Positions 20,707 through 22,582 of a stretch of 22,582 nucleotides of DNA are shown here, piece after piece. The position numbers and the translations under genes were made by a program. Position 1 is the stretch's first letter. Every line of letters starts with the position of its first letter. The stretch comes from Plakobranchus ocellatus. Its lineage: Eukaryota > Mollusca > Gastropoda > Plakobranchidae. Location of the stretch: assembly GCA_019648995.1 (NCBI GenBank), contig BLXT01000290.1, positions 404,270 to 426,851 of the forward strand, written 5' to 3'. The notes below the pieces were generated by a model that did no database searches, had not been told where the DNA came from, and saw only the letters and a list, made by a program, of their open reading frames with translations.

Positions 20707-21319
20707 CTGTGTAGATAAATAAAAGTAGGGCCTACTGTATGTATTGGAAGTTCCTACGGTCTATCTTCAGTCCTTCACATTTAGACCAAGACTTCTTGAC
20801 TCTTTCCCCCTTTCCCCCCTCCCTTGGCAGGACGGGCATTGTAGGGTGTGGTTATGCCTTTCATCATCAAATAGGTATTCGTGTAGCCCTATGAACTCCC
20901 CGTGAATCGGCTTCCCAAAAGAGGGACTCAGTTCCACCGGAAACGATGATGCTACATGTAATATGTTGGGAAGAGGAGAAAAACTGTTTTGATTTCATTG
21001 AGAGGAAACAATCATAAATTTTGTATTGTAAAATGAGATTTGTATAAAAAGAGTTAATAGAAAGGGATGAAAACATGCTACGTTGGCATAGAGTAAGATT
21101 AAGAAAAACCTAGATTAAACTGGAACGCTGAGAAAGCTAATAGTTCTATGCTCTAGTTCCACATTCGTCTTTTCCAACATTTTTCTCACGAAGGGCTATG
21201 TTTTTCAGCATTATACCCTTGTAATTATAAAAAAAAATATATATATTAAGAGAAGTAAGGGGTTTCATATGTATTTTATCTTTAATTCTACTAGACTAGG
21301 CCTACGGTGCTTAGAAATG
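20707..21319. other. Stretch right of the mariner relic
   Basis: Probably contains the mariner 3' end (TGTGTAGATAAATAAAAGTA). There is a slightly GC-richer patch at 20770-20960, but no gene is recognised. The minus-strand frame at 20867-21076 shows no known motif. Confidence 0.45.
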
Positions 21320-21353
21320 ACATTAAGAAATGTATACGTATACATTAAGAAAT
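21320..21353. repeat. 18-bp perfect palindrome within a 22-bp direct repeat
   Basis: AATGTATACGTATACATT is a perfect palindrome (21329-21346). ACATTAAGAAAT is repeated on each side (21320, 21342). Confidence 0.85.
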
Positions 21354-21435
21354 ACTGTATCTAATCTAGATTTATGATCCATTCAATACCGTATCTCTGG
21401 ATAATAATTTATTAGTTTTAATAGGCCACGTATGT

Positions 21436-21760
21436 GCGTTAGGCCAAAGAGAAGGAGCCTACATAATTCAGATCAACATTTTAAAAAACCTAAACACCGA
21501 CATTGATTCTATACACGATTGTTTTAAATTAATGTATTTTTTGAATTGGCTATTCAGGTGAGTTAGGCCGAAGAGATTAAGCCAAAATAAGTCAGATCAA
21601 CATTTTTTTTCAAGTCTAAATTCCGACATTGATCCTATATCCAATTAAAAAAAAATCAACGTGTATTTTTTAAGAACATTTATGAAATAAGATAAAAAGA
21701 TTTAAAATAAAATCTCTTCTAGGTCTACATTGCAACATTGAAATTGAAATTTTTTTATCA
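21436..21760 (+). repeat. Diverged tandem repeat, period about 124-129 bp
   Basis: GTTAGGCC-AAGAGA, CAGATCAACATTTT, CCGACATTGAT-CTATA and GTATTTTTT occur in the same order from 21436 and again from 21560, offset 124 to 129. A shortened third unit (TCTACATTGCAACATTGA) lies at about 21720. No coding potential. Confidence 0.7.
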
Positions 21761-22185
21761 GGCCTTATTCTTTATTCATAGGAGTATTTAAAGCCGGCCT
21801 TTTTAAAACTTGTGTACTGCTAGAGCTTTATTTTCTGAAGCAGTTGCGTTTTCAGTTTTATTTTCCCGTTCTTTAAATAATGTGTAATTATTGGTTGGAA
21901 AGGGGGAGGGGAGAAGGATGAAGAAACTGTGCGATGGGTCGTCTCTACACTTTAATATGATCAATGAATTTTTTCCCCGGGTGTTTTAGAAGTTTTATTT
22001 CAAAGTTTTAGCTTTTAAACATAAAATTAATCTTACCTGTGTTACATACACGCAATTTCTCTAACAAATCATATTATTATGAATTTATCTATATAATATT
22101 GTTATTTTGGGAAGTATTAGGAATTGTTTTGGATCTATATGTGTGTAAACACGCTGCTGAATTTAAACAACGACAAAAAAACCAA
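21761..22185. other. Non-coding stretch
   Basis: AT-rich, with nothing recognised. Confidence 0.5.
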
Positions 22186-22197
22186 AACAACAACAAC

Positions 22198-22268
<71 letters not shown>

Positions 22269-22308
22269 AAGGAGGAGGAGGAGGAGGAGGAGGAGGAGGA
22301 GCAGCAGC
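22186..22308 (+). repeat. Compound trinucleotide microsatellite (AAC)4-(AGT)23-(AGG)10-(AGC)3
   Basis: AGT units run from 22198 to 22266, AGG from 22270 to 22299 and AGC from 22300 to 22308, with an AAC lead-in. It generates poly-Ser/Arg, poly-Val/Gly and poly-Leu open frames that should not be annotated as proteins. Confidence 0.97.
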
Positions 22309-22582
22309 AGAAGTAATAAACAGAAAAAAAGTTGGGGATATCTAGACATGGGCTAGGTCTAATAAACTCAGTAGTAATAAAAACGAGTTGTCCAGAAACA
22401 GGTCTCCTTTTTTTGGGATAAAGGGGCGCAACTATTTCAGTACGAACAAGAAAGTGGCACGAGTGCCTATGAATTTCGAATTAAGTTTGATACTTCACAA
22501 GGTATTGGGCAAGTATAACTTCAGTACCAACTTCAGAATGTCAAAATCAGCCTGAGCTTTTAGGCAAGAAGTTAAAGATCAT
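22309..22582. other. Right-edge stretch
   Basis: No gene is supported. A 45-codon plus-strand frame without ATG (22381-22518) has a protein-like composition (FQYEQESGTSAYEFRIKFD) and could be an exon or repeat fragment, but nothing identifies it. Confidence 0.3.

Noticed and set aside
22039..22356. Ser/Arg-, Val/Gly- and Leu-rich frames
   Set aside because: Translations of the compound trinucleotide microsatellite.
1..22582. CRISPR arrays, bacterial operons, riboswitches, prophage
   Set aside because: No direct-repeat/spacer structure, no ribosome-binding-site-led gene clusters and clear spliceosomal introns. The window is eukaryotic.

Overview
The window looks like AT-rich metazoan genomic DNA. 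It has GT-AG introns, microsatellites, decayed transposons and no operons. A lophotrochozoan, probably a gastropod mollusc, fits best because CTAGATCTAG-type and TAGGCCTA-type words are frequent, but this is a weak inference.

Left part (1-7.65 kb, minus strand): one real protein-coding gene is visible. Six exons with good splice sites and fully compatible phases encode the first 618 residues of a KIAA0232-like protein. Translation starts at 7596, and the gene runs off the left edge after exon 6 (291-347). The match rests on the N-terminal helical block (a TWLxxELE-type start, an LLLH-type helix and a CLRSA/VEEL-type helix), the EAFPxLS motif and a W..FVP(I/L)S motif. The function of this family is unknown.

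Middle part (7.65-14.45 kb): no coding sequence was found. It is upstream sequence or a 5' intron of the gene. It holds two pairs of inverted repeats (9769-9811 with 11143-11186; 11413-11442 with 13644-13673, the latter 30 bp and perfect). Inside the second pair is a phased array: a short core (TGTGAGGAAYGTT, then GGACRAA) recurs nine times at 165-205 bp spacing from 11600 to about 13100. Two adjacent units (12708-12861, 12886-13039) are 98% identical. The right-hand units keep CpG where the left-hand units have TpG/CpA. The layout recalls mollusc 'pearl'/Helentron-like non-autonomous elements with a tandem-repeat core, and may be an undescribed member.

Promoter candidate (about 14.46-14.76 kb): a CpG-rich stretch with three CCAAT boxes and one strong E2F-type site. 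No adjacent coding exon was found, so its target gene is open.

Right part (14.8-22.6 kb): accessory and repeat DNA. It contains pyrimidine and homopolymer tracts, a possible tRNA-derived SINE head (about 16.58 kb), a broken non-LTR retrotransposon reverse-transcriptase tail (17.39-17.71 kb), a nearly full-length but dead mariner transposase (19.81-20.71 kb), a roughly 125-bp diverged tandem repeat (21.44-21.76 kb) and a compound trinucleotide microsatellite (22.19-22.31 kb). An 8-N assembly gap lies at 10443-10450.
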